This document shows positions 28,717 to 37,981 of a DNA stretch of 64,000 nucleotides, piece after piece. The notes beneath the pieces were generated by a model, which worked only from the letters and a program-made list of their open reading frames with translations, had not been told where the DNA came from and did not search any database. The DNA is taken from contig NASX01000008.1 of NCBI GenBank assembly GCA_002085155.1, forward strand, positions 1-64,000, given 5' to 3'. Origin of the DNA: Sorangiineae bacterium NIC37A_2 (GTDB lineage Bacteria > Myxococcota_A > Polyangia > Polyangiales > Polyangiaceae). Both the position numbers and the translations under genes were made by a program. The first letter of the stretch is position 1. Each line of letters starts with the position of its first letter.

Positions 28717-28791
28717 GCGGGAATAACTCAGCGGTAGAGTGCGACCTTGCCAAGGTCGAAGTCGTGAGTTCGAATCTCATTTCCCGCTCCA
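28717..28791 (+). tRNA. tRNA-Gly (anticodon GCC)
   Basis: Acceptor GCGGGAA pairs with TTCCCGC, anticodon loop TTGCCAA reads GGC/GGT glycine codons, and the T-arm GTGAG-TTCGAAT-CTCAT is intact except for one G-T pair. Discriminator T and CCA are encoded. Confidence 0.95.
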
Positions 28792-28808
28792 AACAGTGAG
28801 CAACGAAC

Positions 28809-28838
28809 AAGGGCTGAGCGAAACCGCTCGGCCCTTTT
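28809..28838 (+). terminator. Intrinsic terminator after tRNA-Gly
   Basis: A 12-bp stem, AAGGGCTGAGCG against CGCTCGGCCCTT with loop AAAC, ends in four T. It follows the tRNA by about 17 bases. Confidence 0.85.
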
Positions 28839-29007
28839 GCTTTCCGGCCCGTGGGCTCACCTCGGGGCTCCCGCCCCGTCTCCGCGGTCCCTCCACGGGT
28901 TCAACCGGGCTGCCGCCAGAGCACTCCCCAGCGCCGCCAAGTCGAAGTGGCGGCTCAAGGAGCCCCACGGGGCAGCCCCTTCTCTCAAACTCTCGCTCAG
29001 CGAAGCG

Positions 29008-30420
29008 TTACTTGCCGCCGCAGGTGTCAAACTTGCCGGCGAGGGCGAGGAGGCTGAGCGCCTTGAGCATGCGCGGGAAGTATTCGCCGTCGTGGTCACC
29101 TTCGCCTGCGGGGATCGCGACGAGCTCCGCTGCGAAGGACTCCACTGTTTCGGGGTCGAGGGTCATCGCGCCGACAGCAAAAGGACCGACGTTGATGGCG
29201 GTGTGATCTTCGGGGCTCGGCGCCTCGTCGTCCGTGGAGCCGTCCAGGTTGTACCACTGGACGGTGTTCTTGATGCCGACCGACTTCACCCAGTTCGTGA
29301 CCTTGTCGTTCCAGGCCTTCGCCTCAGTCTTTCCGTGCCAGAGATAGTCGACAGCGATGCGCCAAGGAGTGCGCGCGGCGTCGTCACCGTAGGAGGCGGA
29401 GCGAATGTAGGCGTTATGGCAGCCCGCGGTCGCGTCGCCTCCGCCTGCCGAGCCCCAGTTGCGCACGAGGCCGGTCTCCGGATGAGAAGCAGCGGCGAGC
29501 AGCGGGTAGCTGTCGTCAGCGGCTCGATTCCAGAAGTCAGCGTCCTCGGGGGTCACCTTCGCGAACTCGCGATAGTAGGCGGGAGCGAAATAGGAGTAGT
29601 TCACGCACCCTCCGCCCATCATATCGAACCAGCTCGAGTCGCCAGGCTGAAGGACGAGCTTGCCGTTATCCTCCATGAACATGTGCTCTTTGGTATCCTT
29701 GATGACCGGCTTGGCCTCTTCGAGATACTTGTTATCCCCCCAGCGACAGGACGCCTGGATCAGCGCCATCGCGACGTCGAGATCGCCGTCGGAGGCCGCG
29801 TTGTCAGGATAGTCGTTGTATTTCGTGTCCCAGTGGGCGTCGCAGCCGTAACGGAGCCAATGCATCAAGGCGCGCCCTTCGACGCGCATGCGCTTCGAGT
29901 AGGCCAAGAGTCCATCAAAAGCTTCCCGGTCATCGAAGGCGACGGTCAGGAGCATGCCGTAGCCAATACCTTCCGAGACCGTCGCGTCGAGCTTGGCGTT
30001 CTCCCAGCGAACGCGGTGCGCCCCGTCGCCACAATCTTCGAGGTGAATCTCCTTCCAGACCTCGTAAGCCTCCCGAGCGTCTTCGAGCCCCACACTCTCA
30101 GGACGGAAGCCCCAAGGCAGATCCTGAACAACACGGGCGCCACCGGTGCCCTCTGCCCCGCCGGTTCCGGGTGCCGCGCCCCCGGACCCACCGCCGCCGG
30201 CCCCCGGATCGACAGTGCTCCCGGCTCCCTCGCCATTCATGCCTCCGCTTCCTTGTCCGGGAGCAGAGCCCGACGCGCTCATCCCACTCCCCCCAGTGGG
30301 ACCCGTGACCCCAGCGCCTCCAGAAGCGCCCGGCTGCATCGGTCCGGAAGTTCCGTCGTTCGGGGAGCAGTTCGCGAGAATGACGACAGGAAAGGCGAGA
30401 AAAGGGAGAAAGCGCTTCAT
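29008..30420 (-). CDS. Glycoside hydrolase family 8 lipoprotein
   Basis: The ATG at 30420 gives 470 residues with a signal peptide and lipobox LANC (Cys18). Residues about 19-96 are a Gly/Ser/Pro-rich linker. From about residue 100 the GH8 (alpha/alpha)6 fold is recognisable: VSEGIGYGMLL with the catalytic acid Glu150, FDGLLAYSKRM, and ASDGDLDVAMAL with Asp211 and Asp213 near the active site. GH8 enzymes hydrolyse beta-1,4-glucan, xylan or chitosan, but the substrate cannot be fixed from sequence. It would act tethered to the cell surface or periplasm. A long array of 19-bp repeats lies about 200 bases upstream. Confidence 0.9.
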   Translation of the reverse strand: MKRFLPFLAFPVVILANCSPNDGTSGPMQPGASGGAGVTGPTGGSGMSASGSAPGQGSGGMNGEGAGSTVDPGAGGGGSGGAAPGTGGAEGTGGARVVQDLPWGFRPESVGLEDAREAYEVWKEIHLEDCGDGAHRVRWENAKLDATVSEGIGYGMLLTVAFDDREAFDGLLAYSKRMRVEGRALMHWLRYGCDAHWDTKYNDYPDNAASDGDLDVAMALIQASCRWGDNKYLEEAKPVIKDTKEHMFMEDNGKLVLQPGDSSWFDMMGGGCVNYSYFAPAYYREFAKVTPEDADFWNRAADDSYPLLAAASHPETGLVRNWGSAGGGDATAGCHNAYIRSASYGDDAARTPWRIAVDYLWHGKTEAKAWNDKVTNWVKSVGIKNTVQWYNLDGSTDDEAPSPEDHTAINVGPFAVGAMTLDPETVESFAAELVAIPAGEGDHDGEYFPRMLKALSLLALAGKFDTCGGK

Positions 30421-30859
30421 CGAAGGAACCAAGTTATTGAAGCCAGAGTGTAGCGACGGCCGGATGTTAGACCAACGCTCTCCGGCCCTCTGGTCGAAGA
30501 AAAACGCAGCGCTTCCGCGCCTGTCTCAGGACAACTTCTCCTCAGCCAGAAAAACTACAACGAGACGGGAGCCGAGTGTCGCGGAAAGCAGACTTTCACG
30601 AACCGCTCACGGACCTCCACCGCTCAGGTTCGATACTCACGCTCAGGTTCGATACTCACGCTCAGGTTCGATACTCACGCTCAGGTTCGATACTCACGCT
30701 CAGGTTCGATACTCACGCTCAGGTTCGATACTCCCTCGACGCCTTCAACGCCCCCATACTTCGCTCACGTGAAGACCTGCCGCGCTCCCGCACGCGGCGC
30801 AGGCCGCACACGCCTGACTTCCGGGGAGCACTCCCGCGCCTGCGCGCCCAGTTTCCCGC
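30421..30859. other. Gene-free stretch with tandem repeat
   Basis: About 440 bases between the SpoIIAA-like gene stop and the GH8 gene start, both on the minus strand. I see no supported gene. The main content is the 19-bp tandem repeat at 30622-30733. The short open frames through it come only from the repeat. Confidence 0.7.
30622..30733. repeat. 19-bp tandem direct repeat, about six copies
   Basis: Five exact copies of GCTCAGGTTCGATACTCAC follow one another without spacers (30622-30640, 30641-30659, 30660-30678, 30679-30697, 30698-30716), with a sixth copy matching for 17 bases at 30717-30733. The unit length is about two helical turns. It may be a cluster of regulator sites for the GH8 gene or a variable-number repeat. 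Confidence 0.95.
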
Positions 30860-31234
30860 TCATCCGCAAACCCAGCTCTTCGCCTTGAGCTGATGCTCGA
30901 AGGTGAAAAGCAGGATTTCTCCGGGCGCGAGCCATCCGAAGAGCACAATCGCCCGCGCGAGCCACTCGAGATCGGTCACAACAGCGATCTTCTTCCACTG
31001 GTCGCGGTGGGACAAGCCGTACTCGAAGCCCATCTTCAGGTCCTCCCAAATCGCGCCCTTCTCCTGTCCCACGAAGTCGTGGCCGACCTCGAGGTAAACT
31101 CGAACCTCACTGCCGTCATCGAAGGCCCTCCGCACCTTCGGCATCAGCACGTTCTCATAGTCCTCGCGGGTCAGCGTGCCTTTCAGACGAAAGGCGAGCA
31201 CGTCGGACGGGAAGTCGGGCAGTACCTCGATCAT
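30860..31234 (-). CDS. SpoIIAA/STAS-like domain protein
   Basis: A 124-residue cytoplasmic protein that looks like the SpoIIAA-like/SEC14-related family: an initial beta strand (VLAFRLKGTLTREDYE), a central helix region with VYLEVGHDFVG and WEDLKMGFEYGLSHRDQWKKIAVVTD, and a terminal helix. In this family such proteins are often small stand-alone domains of unknown role; there is no anti-sigma partner nearby. It is not a canonical phosphorylated anti-anti-sigma factor, since no conserved Ser-containing DSS motif is seen. Length is typical. Confidence 0.8.
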   Translation of the reverse strand: MIEVLPDFPSDVLAFRLKGTLTREDYENVLMPKVRRAFDDGSEVRVYLEVGHDFVGQEKGAIWEDLKMGFEYGLSHRDQWKKIAVVTDLEWLARAIVLFGWLAPGEILLFTFEHQLKAKSWVCG

Positions 31235-31347
31235 GCCTTACCTTAGCCGAAAAGCGGCCTTGCCGAAGCCGCCCATCGCGCGCGTTTCTTTTCCCTCATC
31301 AAGAGGGCGCGCAGTTCCTGCGGGGGGGGCGCCAGCTCAGAGAAAAA

Positions 31348-32202
31348 TCAGGGAGAGAGATCGATCTGCTCCGCAGGAGCCACCGACCCCAAGAACAAGT
31401 CTGCGACCTTCTGAAAACCTGAAGGAAGGTCCGTCACGAGGAGCTGAAGTGTGCCGGGCACATCTTTCGAATGCGCTGGGAACAATCGGCCGTTTCGAAT
31501 CCATTCCTGAAGTGCCTCGGCCGTGGCCGATGCGCTGTCGACGACAGGAATCGGTCGCCCCGCGAGACGAGCGGCGACGCGCTCAAAAACCTCCCGGAGA
31601 AGCGGGTAATGAGTGCAACCGAGAACGATGACTCCCGCGCCCCGTTCGATGAGCGGAGTGAGATAACGCTCGACCGCGAGCTCTGGCACCGTCCCGCTGA
31701 GCCAGCCCTCTTCGACCAAAGGAACGAGCAAGGGCGCCGGTTCCGCGATGACCTCGAGACGGGTCGAGAGACTCGAGACGGCCCGCGGATAAGCTCCCGA
31801 GCGGATCGTCCCCGCCGTACCCACCACGCCCACTCGGGGAGGCGGTCCCGAAGTGCGCTCCGCCTCGAGAAGAGCTGCCCGCACGCCCGCCTGAGCGCCC
31901 GGCTCGACGACGCCCATGACAGGAATGTCGAGCTCCGCCTCGAGGATTTCGAGGGCCACTGCGCTCACCGTATTGCAGGCGAGGACGAGAGCTTTGATGC
32001 CCCTTTGGGTCAGCTCGGAGGCCGCGCGGCGCGCATAACGGATGACCGTCTCAGCAGAGCGGGTTCCATAGGGGACGCGCGCAGTGTCTCCGAGATAGAG
32101 GATATTCTCCTCAGGAAACGCCTCACGCAGAGCCCGGACGACCGTTAGGCCGCCGAGCCCTGAATCGAACACGCCGATCGGCGCGTCGCTGTGCACGGTC
32201 AC
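31348..32202 (-). CDS. murI: Glutamate racemase MurI
   Basis: MurI makes D-glutamate for peptidoglycan. The 284-residue protein has the N-terminal GVFDSGLGGLTVVRAL, the two catalytic Cys in VLACNTVS (Cys76) and VLGCTHYPLL (Cys196), and the GTAGTIRSGAY region. Its GTG start overlaps the hom stop (GTGA), implying coupled translation with homoserine dehydrogenase. Length matches the family. Confidence 0.95.
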   Translation of the reverse strand: MTVHSDAPIGVFDSGLGGLTVVRALREAFPEENILYLGDTARVPYGTRSAETVIRYARRAASELTQRGIKALVLACNTVSAVALEILEAELDIPVMGVVEPGAQAGVRAALLEAERTSGPPPRVGVVGTAGTIRSGAYPRAVSSLSTRLEVIAEPAPLLVPLVEEGWLSGTVPELAVERYLTPLIERGAGVIVLGCTHYPLLREVFERVAARLAGRPIPVVDSASATAEALQEWIRNGRLFPAHSKDVPGTLQLLVTDLPSGFQKVADLFLGSVAPAEQIDLSP

Positions 32203-33521
32203 AGATCCTCAATGCGAATGAAACGACAGCTCTTGAGGAAGGGGGCGGACCGGACTTCCTCGAGAGCGCTCACGAGGTCGCCCTCGCGCGTCTCGTGGGT
32301 GATCATGAGAACCGACACGGGCTGACTGTCGCTCGTGTCCTCCTGGAACATCTCGGCGATGCTGATCCCGTGGCGCCCGAGCGCCGTCGCGATAGTGCCG
32401 AGGACACCCGGCGTGTCGTCGACGTCGAAGCGCAGGTAGTAGCGCGTGACGGTCTCGGCGAGGGGGAGCAGCTTGCGGGGACGCGCCACGATGGCGCGGG
32501 TCGAGAGGCCCCGCGCACCCTCTCGGCGGCTGCGAGACACGTCCACGAGATCGGCGACGACGCTCACCGCCGTCGGCAGGTCGCCGGCCCCGCGCCCCAC
32601 GAGGAGGCAGGGTCCGAGGGCTTTGCCTTGGATGAAGACGCAGTTCAAAACGCCGTCGATCGTCGCGACCACACTCGACTTCGGGACGAAGGTCGGGTGC
32701 GCCCGGAGCGAGATGGCGTCGCCCAGGTCGCGGCCGATCGCGAGGTGTTTGATGGCGTAGCCGAACCTCTCGGCGGCTGAGAAGTCGACGGCATCGAGGG
32801 CTGTGATGCCTTCGACGGAGATTTGGTCCGGCGTGAGGCGGGAGCCAAAAGCGAGCGTCGCGGCGACGATGAGCTTCTGGGCTGCATCGTGGCCCTCGAT
32901 GTCGAGGGTCGGGTCCGCCTCCGCATAACCGAGATCCTGAGCCTGCTTGAGGGCCGTCGCGAAGCTGAGCCCCTCCTGCTTCATCTTGGTCAGGATATAG
33001 TTCGAGGTGCCGTTCAGGATGCCGTGTAAGGACAGCACCTGGTCACCGGTGAGCGCTTCGCGCAGCGTGCGGATGATCGGGATGCCGCCGCCGACCGACG
33101 CTTCGAAGGCAAGATCGACGCGGCCACTCTGGGCCTTTTCGAGGAGGGCCGCGCCGTGCTGCGCGATGACGTACTTGTTGGCGCTGACGACAGCGAGTCC
33201 CTGGCTGAGCGCTCGCTCGATGTAAGAGCGCGCGGGCTCTTCGCCGCCCATGACCTCGACCACGACGTCGAGGTCGGGATCGCGAAAGACAGACTCAGCG
33301 TCGGTCGTGATGCGCAGGCCCTCCGCGGCGCGACTTCGCACTTTGTTCGGGTCACGGACGAGCACGTGAGCGATTTCGATGGGAGCTCCGACACGCTCCG
33401 TGATGGTGGCTTGGTTCGTCGAGAGCAGGTCCAAAACCCCGCCTCCGACGGTTCCGCAGCCGAGGAGCGCTACACGAATCGGCTTTCCTGGTAACGAAGG
33501 GCGATCGCTGTCGGAATTCAC
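32199..33521 (-). CDS. hom: Homoserine dehydrogenase with C-terminal ACT domain
   Basis: Hom reduces aspartate semialdehyde to homoserine on the way to threonine and methionine. The GTG at 33521 gives 440 residues, the usual length; the frame is open further upstream and overlaps the 3' end of the preceding lipoprotein gene, so I do not use that start. Rossmann site VALLGCGTVGGGV, SANKYVIA, EASVGGGIPII, GILNGTSNYIL and EADPTLDIEGHDAAQKL are all present. The last about 80 residues form an ACT domain, expected for threonine feedback. It precedes murI directly. Confidence 0.94.
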   Translation of the reverse strand: MNSDSDRPSLPGKPIRVALLGCGTVGGGVLDLLSTNQATITERVGAPIEIAHVLVRDPNKVRSRAAEGLRITTDAESVFRDPDLDVVVEVMGGEEPARSYIERALSQGLAVVSANKYVIAQHGAALLEKAQSGRVDLAFEASVGGGIPIIRTLREALTGDQVLSLHGILNGTSNYILTKMKQEGLSFATALKQAQDLGYAEADPTLDIEGHDAAQKLIVAATLAFGSRLTPDQISVEGITALDAVDFSAAERFGYAIKHLAIGRDLGDAISLRAHPTFVPKSSVVATIDGVLNCVFIQGKALGPCLLVGRGAGDLPTAVSVVADLVDVSRSRREGARGLSTRAIVARPRKLLPLAETVTRYYLRFDVDDTPGVLGTIATALGRHGISIAEMFQEDTSDSQPVSVLMITHETREGDLVSALEEVRSAPFLKSCRFIRIEDL

Positions 33522-33597
33522 GGCAAAGCGTCTAGCGGGGCGGCGCCGGGAGTCAACCGGCCGGGACCCGCTCCCAAAAGCCGGGGAAAGGAGTCGA

Positions 33598-35286
33598 CTA
33601 GGGGTCCTGGGCGACCAGGTCCGCTGTGGGTTCCGGCTCGAGGACAAGGGGAACCCCGGGCTGCTTGCGCGCCTGCTCATAGGCTCGCTCGAAGATCTCG
33701 GGCCGGACCCGCAAGCGCGCCACCACGAACCGGCGCGGCGCGTTCTGCATCTCCCCCTCCCAGGTCCGCATCTGGGGCGGTCCGGCGTTCGCCGCGAGCA
33801 GGATCGGAAACCCCGTCAGGGGGTCCATCTCATAAAGAAAAAATGAGTGATAGTGGTAACGCTCGTCGTCCCGGAGCCCGTTGATGAAGACGACATCTCC
33901 GAGGCGAAACACTTCGCGGCGCTTCGCGAGGGACGCGAAGAAGGCGGTCCGATTGCTGAGCCGCACCTGCTCTTCTTTCGGGACCCAATAAACATCGAAC
34001 CAGTGAGGATGTTTTGTCGCGAAGAGGGCGAGGCTCTCGACGCTGCGCGGATTTTCCATACCGAGGCTCGGGAAATAGAGAGCCCCCTTCACCCTCTTCC
34101 GTCCGGCTCCTCGGGGCGCCCAGCTTCCCCCTGTCGCCCAATCGAAGGCATCAGTGATGAAATCGACACACACCTCCGGCAGCCGCACGCGGCCCCGATT
34201 GTCGAAGACGTAGTACCGGTCACCGTTGTATTCGTAGGTCTCGGCGCCTTTTCGATAGGCCTCGGCGAAAGCGAGCCTGAGCTTTCCGTCTTCCTGGCCG
34301 TATTCGGTGCGCGGCTCGTCGAAGGGCAGACGGTGCTCGACGATGCTGTCGATGGCGTCCTTGAGGGGCAAAAAGGCCGCTCGGAGCGAGCGTTCGCCGC
34401 TCCTTCGGAGCTCGAGATCTTGTTTCTGCGCTGGAAGGACCTCCTCACAATCGAGACGGGTCCGTCCTTCTTCATCCACGCTCACGTGGGCCACGGTCGT
34501 GACCGGCTCACCGAGGGGAGCTCCCCCGTAGGTGAGCTCTACCCAGAGCCCGGACTTCGTTCGGCTCGTCACCCGCGCCGAGCGAAATCCGACTTCCTCT
34601 TGAAGTTTCGTGAAATCCGCGTGGAGCGCGGAAGGGAGCGGTCCCGAGAGGTCGTCGATGCGATCGAAGAGCAAGAGAGCCGCGTCCGTCTCCTCACCTT
34701 CTCGGCGATAGCGATCCTTCTGGCGCACGAGCTCGAACACCTCGTCTCCCCGGTGCACCCGGATCTTCGGCGCATCGAAGAGGTGATCGAAACGCAAGAT
34801 CTGACTCATGCGCGTGGCCACCGGCGGCACCATCGAAAACAGATAGCCCTGGGTGAGAAAGACCTGGCGCCGGAGCTCAAGTTCGCGCCTCGTTTCCCGA
34901 AGGATACGCAAGATCGTGGCCCCGGCATCGGAGCTCTGCTCGAGCTCGCGCCGGTAGACAAGGGCCCGCTCCGCCAAACCTTCGGGCTCGGGAGGCTCGA
35001 GGAAGTAGATAGGTACAGCCCGGGCGCGGCCGAGAATTTCAATGCGGAGCCCCTCGGACGCTGGATCCAACGGCGCCCCGACAGGACGGCTCGCCTCCGC
35101 CCGGAACGCCTCACAGGCAGGCCTGATAGGCTCTTGGAGCTCAACTGCGGGAATTTCCGCTGCCGCCTCCGTGAGAGTCTCGCTCTTGTGCACCCGGGCG
35201 TCGCTCTTGTCCTCGGGCGCCGGCGAGCGCCGGCACGCCAAATGGCCTCCTGCGAGCAGCAGAAGAGCAAAAAACATCGGGCGCAT
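33598..35286 (-). CDS. Lipoprotein with possible NlpC/P60-like cysteine hydrolase domain
   Basis: About 562 residues; the ATG at 35286 is used, with an in-frame GTG two codons upstream. A signal peptide ends in a lipobox (HLAC, Cys18). Residues about 30-350 are an unrecognised mixed region. The C-terminal part has VCVDFITDAFDWATGGSW (Cys373) and DVVFINGLRDDERYHYHSFF (His478/His480), then ILLAANAGPP. A Cys on a helix followed about 105 residues later by a His strand resembles the papain-like NlpC/P60 and DUF1287 folds. Peptidoglycan or amide hydrolysis is possible but unproven. It lies between lon and hom. Confidence 0.6.
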   Translation of the reverse strand: MRPMFFALLLLAGGHLACRRSPAPEDKSDARVHKSETLTEAAAEIPAVELQEPIRPACEAFRAEASRPVGAPLDPASEGLRIEILGRARAVPIYFLEPPEPEGLAERALVYRRELEQSSDAGATILRILRETRRELELRRQVFLTQGYLFSMVPPVATRMSQILRFDHLFDAPKIRVHRGDEVFELVRQKDRYRREGEETDAALLLFDRIDDLSGPLPSALHADFTKLQEEVGFRSARVTSRTKSGLWVELTYGGAPLGEPVTTVAHVSVDEEGRTRLDCEEVLPAQKQDLELRRSGERSLRAAFLPLKDAIDSIVEHRLPFDEPRTEYGQEDGKLRLAFAEAYRKGAETYEYNGDRYYVFDNRGRVRLPEVCVDFITDAFDWATGGSWAPRGAGRKRVKGALYFPSLGMENPRSVESLALFATKHPHWFDVYWVPKEEQVRLSNRTAFFASLAKRREVFRLGDVVFINGLRDDERYHYHSFFLYEMDPLTGFPILLAANAGPPQMRTWEGEMQNAPRRFVVARLRVRPEIFERAYEQARKQPGVPLVLEPEPTADLVAQDP

Positions 35287-35351
35287 TCCCACAACAATAA
35301 CCCATTTGGACTCGTTGTGCGAAGCGCCCGATGCCAGGGGCTGCGGAAGCT

Positions 35352-37793
35352 TTAGTTCGTTGTGTGCGCCGAACCTGCTTCTCGCTTCGCGACCTCGTCG
35401 AGATACGCCTGCGAAGGCTGCGGCACCGACTCGAGGGCGTTCGCGAGAACCTCGTCGAGTTTGTTCACGAACACGAACTCGAGCTCGTCGCGGATCTCCT
35501 TCGGCACCTCATCGAGGTCCGCGCGGTTCCGCTCAGGCAGGAGCACCCGCTTGATGCCCGCACGGTGCGCAGCGAGGGTCTTCTCCTTCACGCCACCGAT
35601 CGGAAGGACCCGACCGCGGAGCGAGATTTCGCCCGTCATTGCGACATCGTGGCGCACGCGGATACCCGTAAGGAGCGAGACGATCGCAGTGAACATCGTG
35701 ATGCCCGCGCTCGGCCCATCCTTCGGCATAGCGCCAGCGGGGATGTGGATGTGGATGTCGCTCTTTTCGAGGAAGTCCCTCGGGATCCCGTACTTCTCGG
35801 CGTTGGTCCGCACGCAAGAGAGAGCCGCATGGGCGCTCTCTTTCATGACGTCGCCGAGCTGACCGGTGAGCTGCATCTTGCCCGTGCCGAACATCTTCGT
35901 GACCTCGATGAAGAGGATCTCACCGCCGACACTCGTCCAAGCGAGCCCGGTCGCGACGCCCGTCTCTTCGGTGCGCTCCGCCACCTCACTCGTGAACTTG
36001 ATCGGTCCGAGGAACTCTCGAAGGTCGTCCTCCGTCTTCAGGACGCGCTTCGATTCGTCGCCCTCGGCCACCCGCACCGCGACCCCGCGGATCACGCTCG
36101 CGATGGTCCGCTCGAGAGAGCGCACGCCCGCTTCGCGCGTGTAGTGCTCGATGAGCTCTTCGATCGCCTCGTCGGTGATCGTGAGTTGGTCAGGCTTGAG
36201 CCCGTGCTCTTCGAGCTGCTTGGGGATCAGGTGTTGGCGAGCGATGGCGAGCTTCTCGCGCCGCGTGTAACCGGGGATCTCGAGGATCTCCATACGGTCA
36301 CGGAGGGGCGGCGGGATCGGGTCGGCAACGTTCGCGGTCGCCACGAACATCACGTTCGAGAGATCGTAGGGGATCTCCAGGTAGTGATCGGCGAACGTGT
36401 TGTTCTGTTCGGGGTCCAAGACCTCGAGCAGTGCCGCGCTCGGATCGCCACGGAAGTCGTGTCCGATCTTGTCGACCTCGTCCATCATGAACACGGGGTT
36501 CACGGTCCCGGCCTTCTTCATCCCTTGGATGATTTGGCCCGGGAGCGCACCCACGTAAGTCCGGCGGTGACCGCGGATGGCAGCTTCGTCATGAACGCCA
36601 CCGAGCGACACGCGCACGAACTTCCGCCCGAGCGCTCGCGCAATGCTGCGACCGAGCGAGGTCTTGCCTACACCGGGCGGGCCGAGCAAGCAGAGGATCG
36701 GACCCTTCTTGTCCTTCTTCAGCTTACGGACAGCGAGGTACTCGACGATGCGCTTCTTGACTTTGTCGAGGCCGTAGTGGTCCTCGTCGAGGACACTGCG
36801 GACCTCGAGGATCTCAAGGTTGTCCTCGGTGGATTCGGTCCACGGGATGTCAAGGATCCAGTCGAGGTAGGTCCGGACCACCGTGTACTCAGCGGAGCCA
36901 ACCTGCATCGAGCGAAGGCGCTTGAGCTGCTTCTTGGCGACGCTGTCTGCTTCGGCGGGGAGGTTCGCCTTGGCGAGACGCTCCTCGAGCCCGTCGAGAT
37001 CGCTCTGGTCACCTTCGTCTTCACCGAGCTCTTCCTTGATGGCTTTGAGCTGTTGGCGCAGCACGTACTCGCGCTGATTCTTGCCCATCTCCTCCTTGAT
37101 CTGGGAGTTGATTCGCTCGCGCATCTTCAGGATCTCGAGCTGACGCGTGAGCAGGCGCAAGACCTTCCGGATGCGCTCTTTGACGTCGACAGTCTCGATG
37201 AGCTGAGCCTTCTCCTCGACGGGTGCGTCGAGGTTCGCTGCAACGAGATCGGAGAGAGCGCCGGGAGCTTGGATCGAATCGATCAAGCTGCCCGCCTCCC
37301 GCGGCAACTCAGGCATCAGCTGGATGACCTGCTTGGCCACGTCGCGCAGGCTCATCGCGAGCGCCTCGGCCTCGACGTCGTCGACAGCGGGGGCGGCGAT
37401 GCGCTGCACCTTGGCGCGCATGTACGGCTTCGTCTGCGTGACCTCGGTCAAGCGGATGCGCGTCAGACCCTGGAGGATCAACGAGTAATTTCCCGAGGAG
37501 TGCTTCAGGGCTTTGAGCACGCGAGCCGCGCATCCCACAGGATGCAGATCGTTCAGATCGGGCTCGTCCGTCGACGGATCTCGCTGCGCGAAGATCGCGA
37601 TGACAGGGCTCTCGAGGTTATGCACGTCCTCGACGAGGGCCACGGATTTCTCACGGCCCACGTCGAACGGCGCAACATGCCCGGGGAAGAGCACGGCGTT
37701 GCGAATCGGCAAAACCGGCAGCTCGTCAGCGAACTGGATGTCGTCCTCGGAGGGGGGCGGCGGGGGGGCGGAGGATTGGTCTTGGTCGCTCAT
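35352..37793 (-). CDS. lon: ATP-dependent protease Lon
   Basis: Lon degrades damaged and regulatory proteins. The start MSDQDQSSAPPPPP gives 813 residues; the open frame extends upstream but without conserved sequence. The N-terminal LON domain begins at LPVLPIRNAVLFPGH; a coiled middle follows (KEEMGKNQREYVLRQQLKAIKEELG); the AAA module has Walker A GPPGVGKTS (about 366-374) and FMMDEVDKIG; the protease domain has KDGPSAGITM with catalytic Ser about 695 and the Lys in GGVKEKTLAAHRAG. It is a standard LonA. It diverges from fmt. Confidence 0.97.
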   Translation of the reverse strand: MSDQDQSSAPPPPPSEDDIQFADELPVLPIRNAVLFPGHVAPFDVGREKSVALVEDVHNLESPVIAIFAQRDPSTDEPDLNDLHPVGCAARVLKALKHSSGNYSLILQGLTRIRLTEVTQTKPYMRAKVQRIAAPAVDDVEAEALAMSLRDVAKQVIQLMPELPREAGSLIDSIQAPGALSDLVAANLDAPVEEKAQLIETVDVKERIRKVLRLLTRQLEILKMRERINSQIKEEMGKNQREYVLRQQLKAIKEELGEDEGDQSDLDGLEERLAKANLPAEADSVAKKQLKRLRSMQVGSAEYTVVRTYLDWILDIPWTESTEDNLEILEVRSVLDEDHYGLDKVKKRIVEYLAVRKLKKDKKGPILCLLGPPGVGKTSLGRSIARALGRKFVRVSLGGVHDEAAIRGHRRTYVGALPGQIIQGMKKAGTVNPVFMMDEVDKIGHDFRGDPSAALLEVLDPEQNNTFADHYLEIPYDLSNVMFVATANVADPIPPPLRDRMEILEIPGYTRREKLAIARQHLIPKQLEEHGLKPDQLTITDEAIEELIEHYTREAGVRSLERTIASVIRGVAVRVAEGDESKRVLKTEDDLREFLGPIKFTSEVAERTEETGVATGLAWTSVGGEILFIEVTKMFGTGKMQLTGQLGDVMKESAHAALSCVRTNAEKYGIPRDFLEKSDIHIHIPAGAMPKDGPSAGITMFTAIVSLLTGIRVRHDVAMTGEISLRGRVLPIGGVKEKTLAAHRAGIKRVLLPERNRADLDEVPKEIRDELEFVFVNKLDEVLANALESVPQPSQAYLDEVAKREAGSAHTTN

Positions 37794-37864
37794 GGGGTTA
37801 CTCAGGGCCTGGGTGGCAGGGCTGTCTCGGAAAGCCGCATGGCGAGCCGAGTCATTCCCCTCTC

Positions 37865-37892
37865 GTATAACCATGAACCGTCTGTCCACAAC
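37865..37892 (-). promoter_or_regulatory. Possible promoter of lon
   Basis: On the minus strand TTGTGG (37887-37892) and TATACG (37865-37870) are separated by 16 bases. They lie about 70 bases upstream of the lon start. A heat-shock sigma motif was not recognised. Confidence 0.35.
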
Positions 37893-37981
37893 CCGGCTCT
37901 GAAAGAAAGACGGTCCCCCGCGGGTCGACCCTGATTTTTTCGTGCGACTTCCGATAGAAAGGCTATGACCTCGTTTCACCC

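Noticed and set aside
30622-30733. CRISPR array
   Set aside because: The units are directly contiguous with no spacers and no cas genes are nearby.
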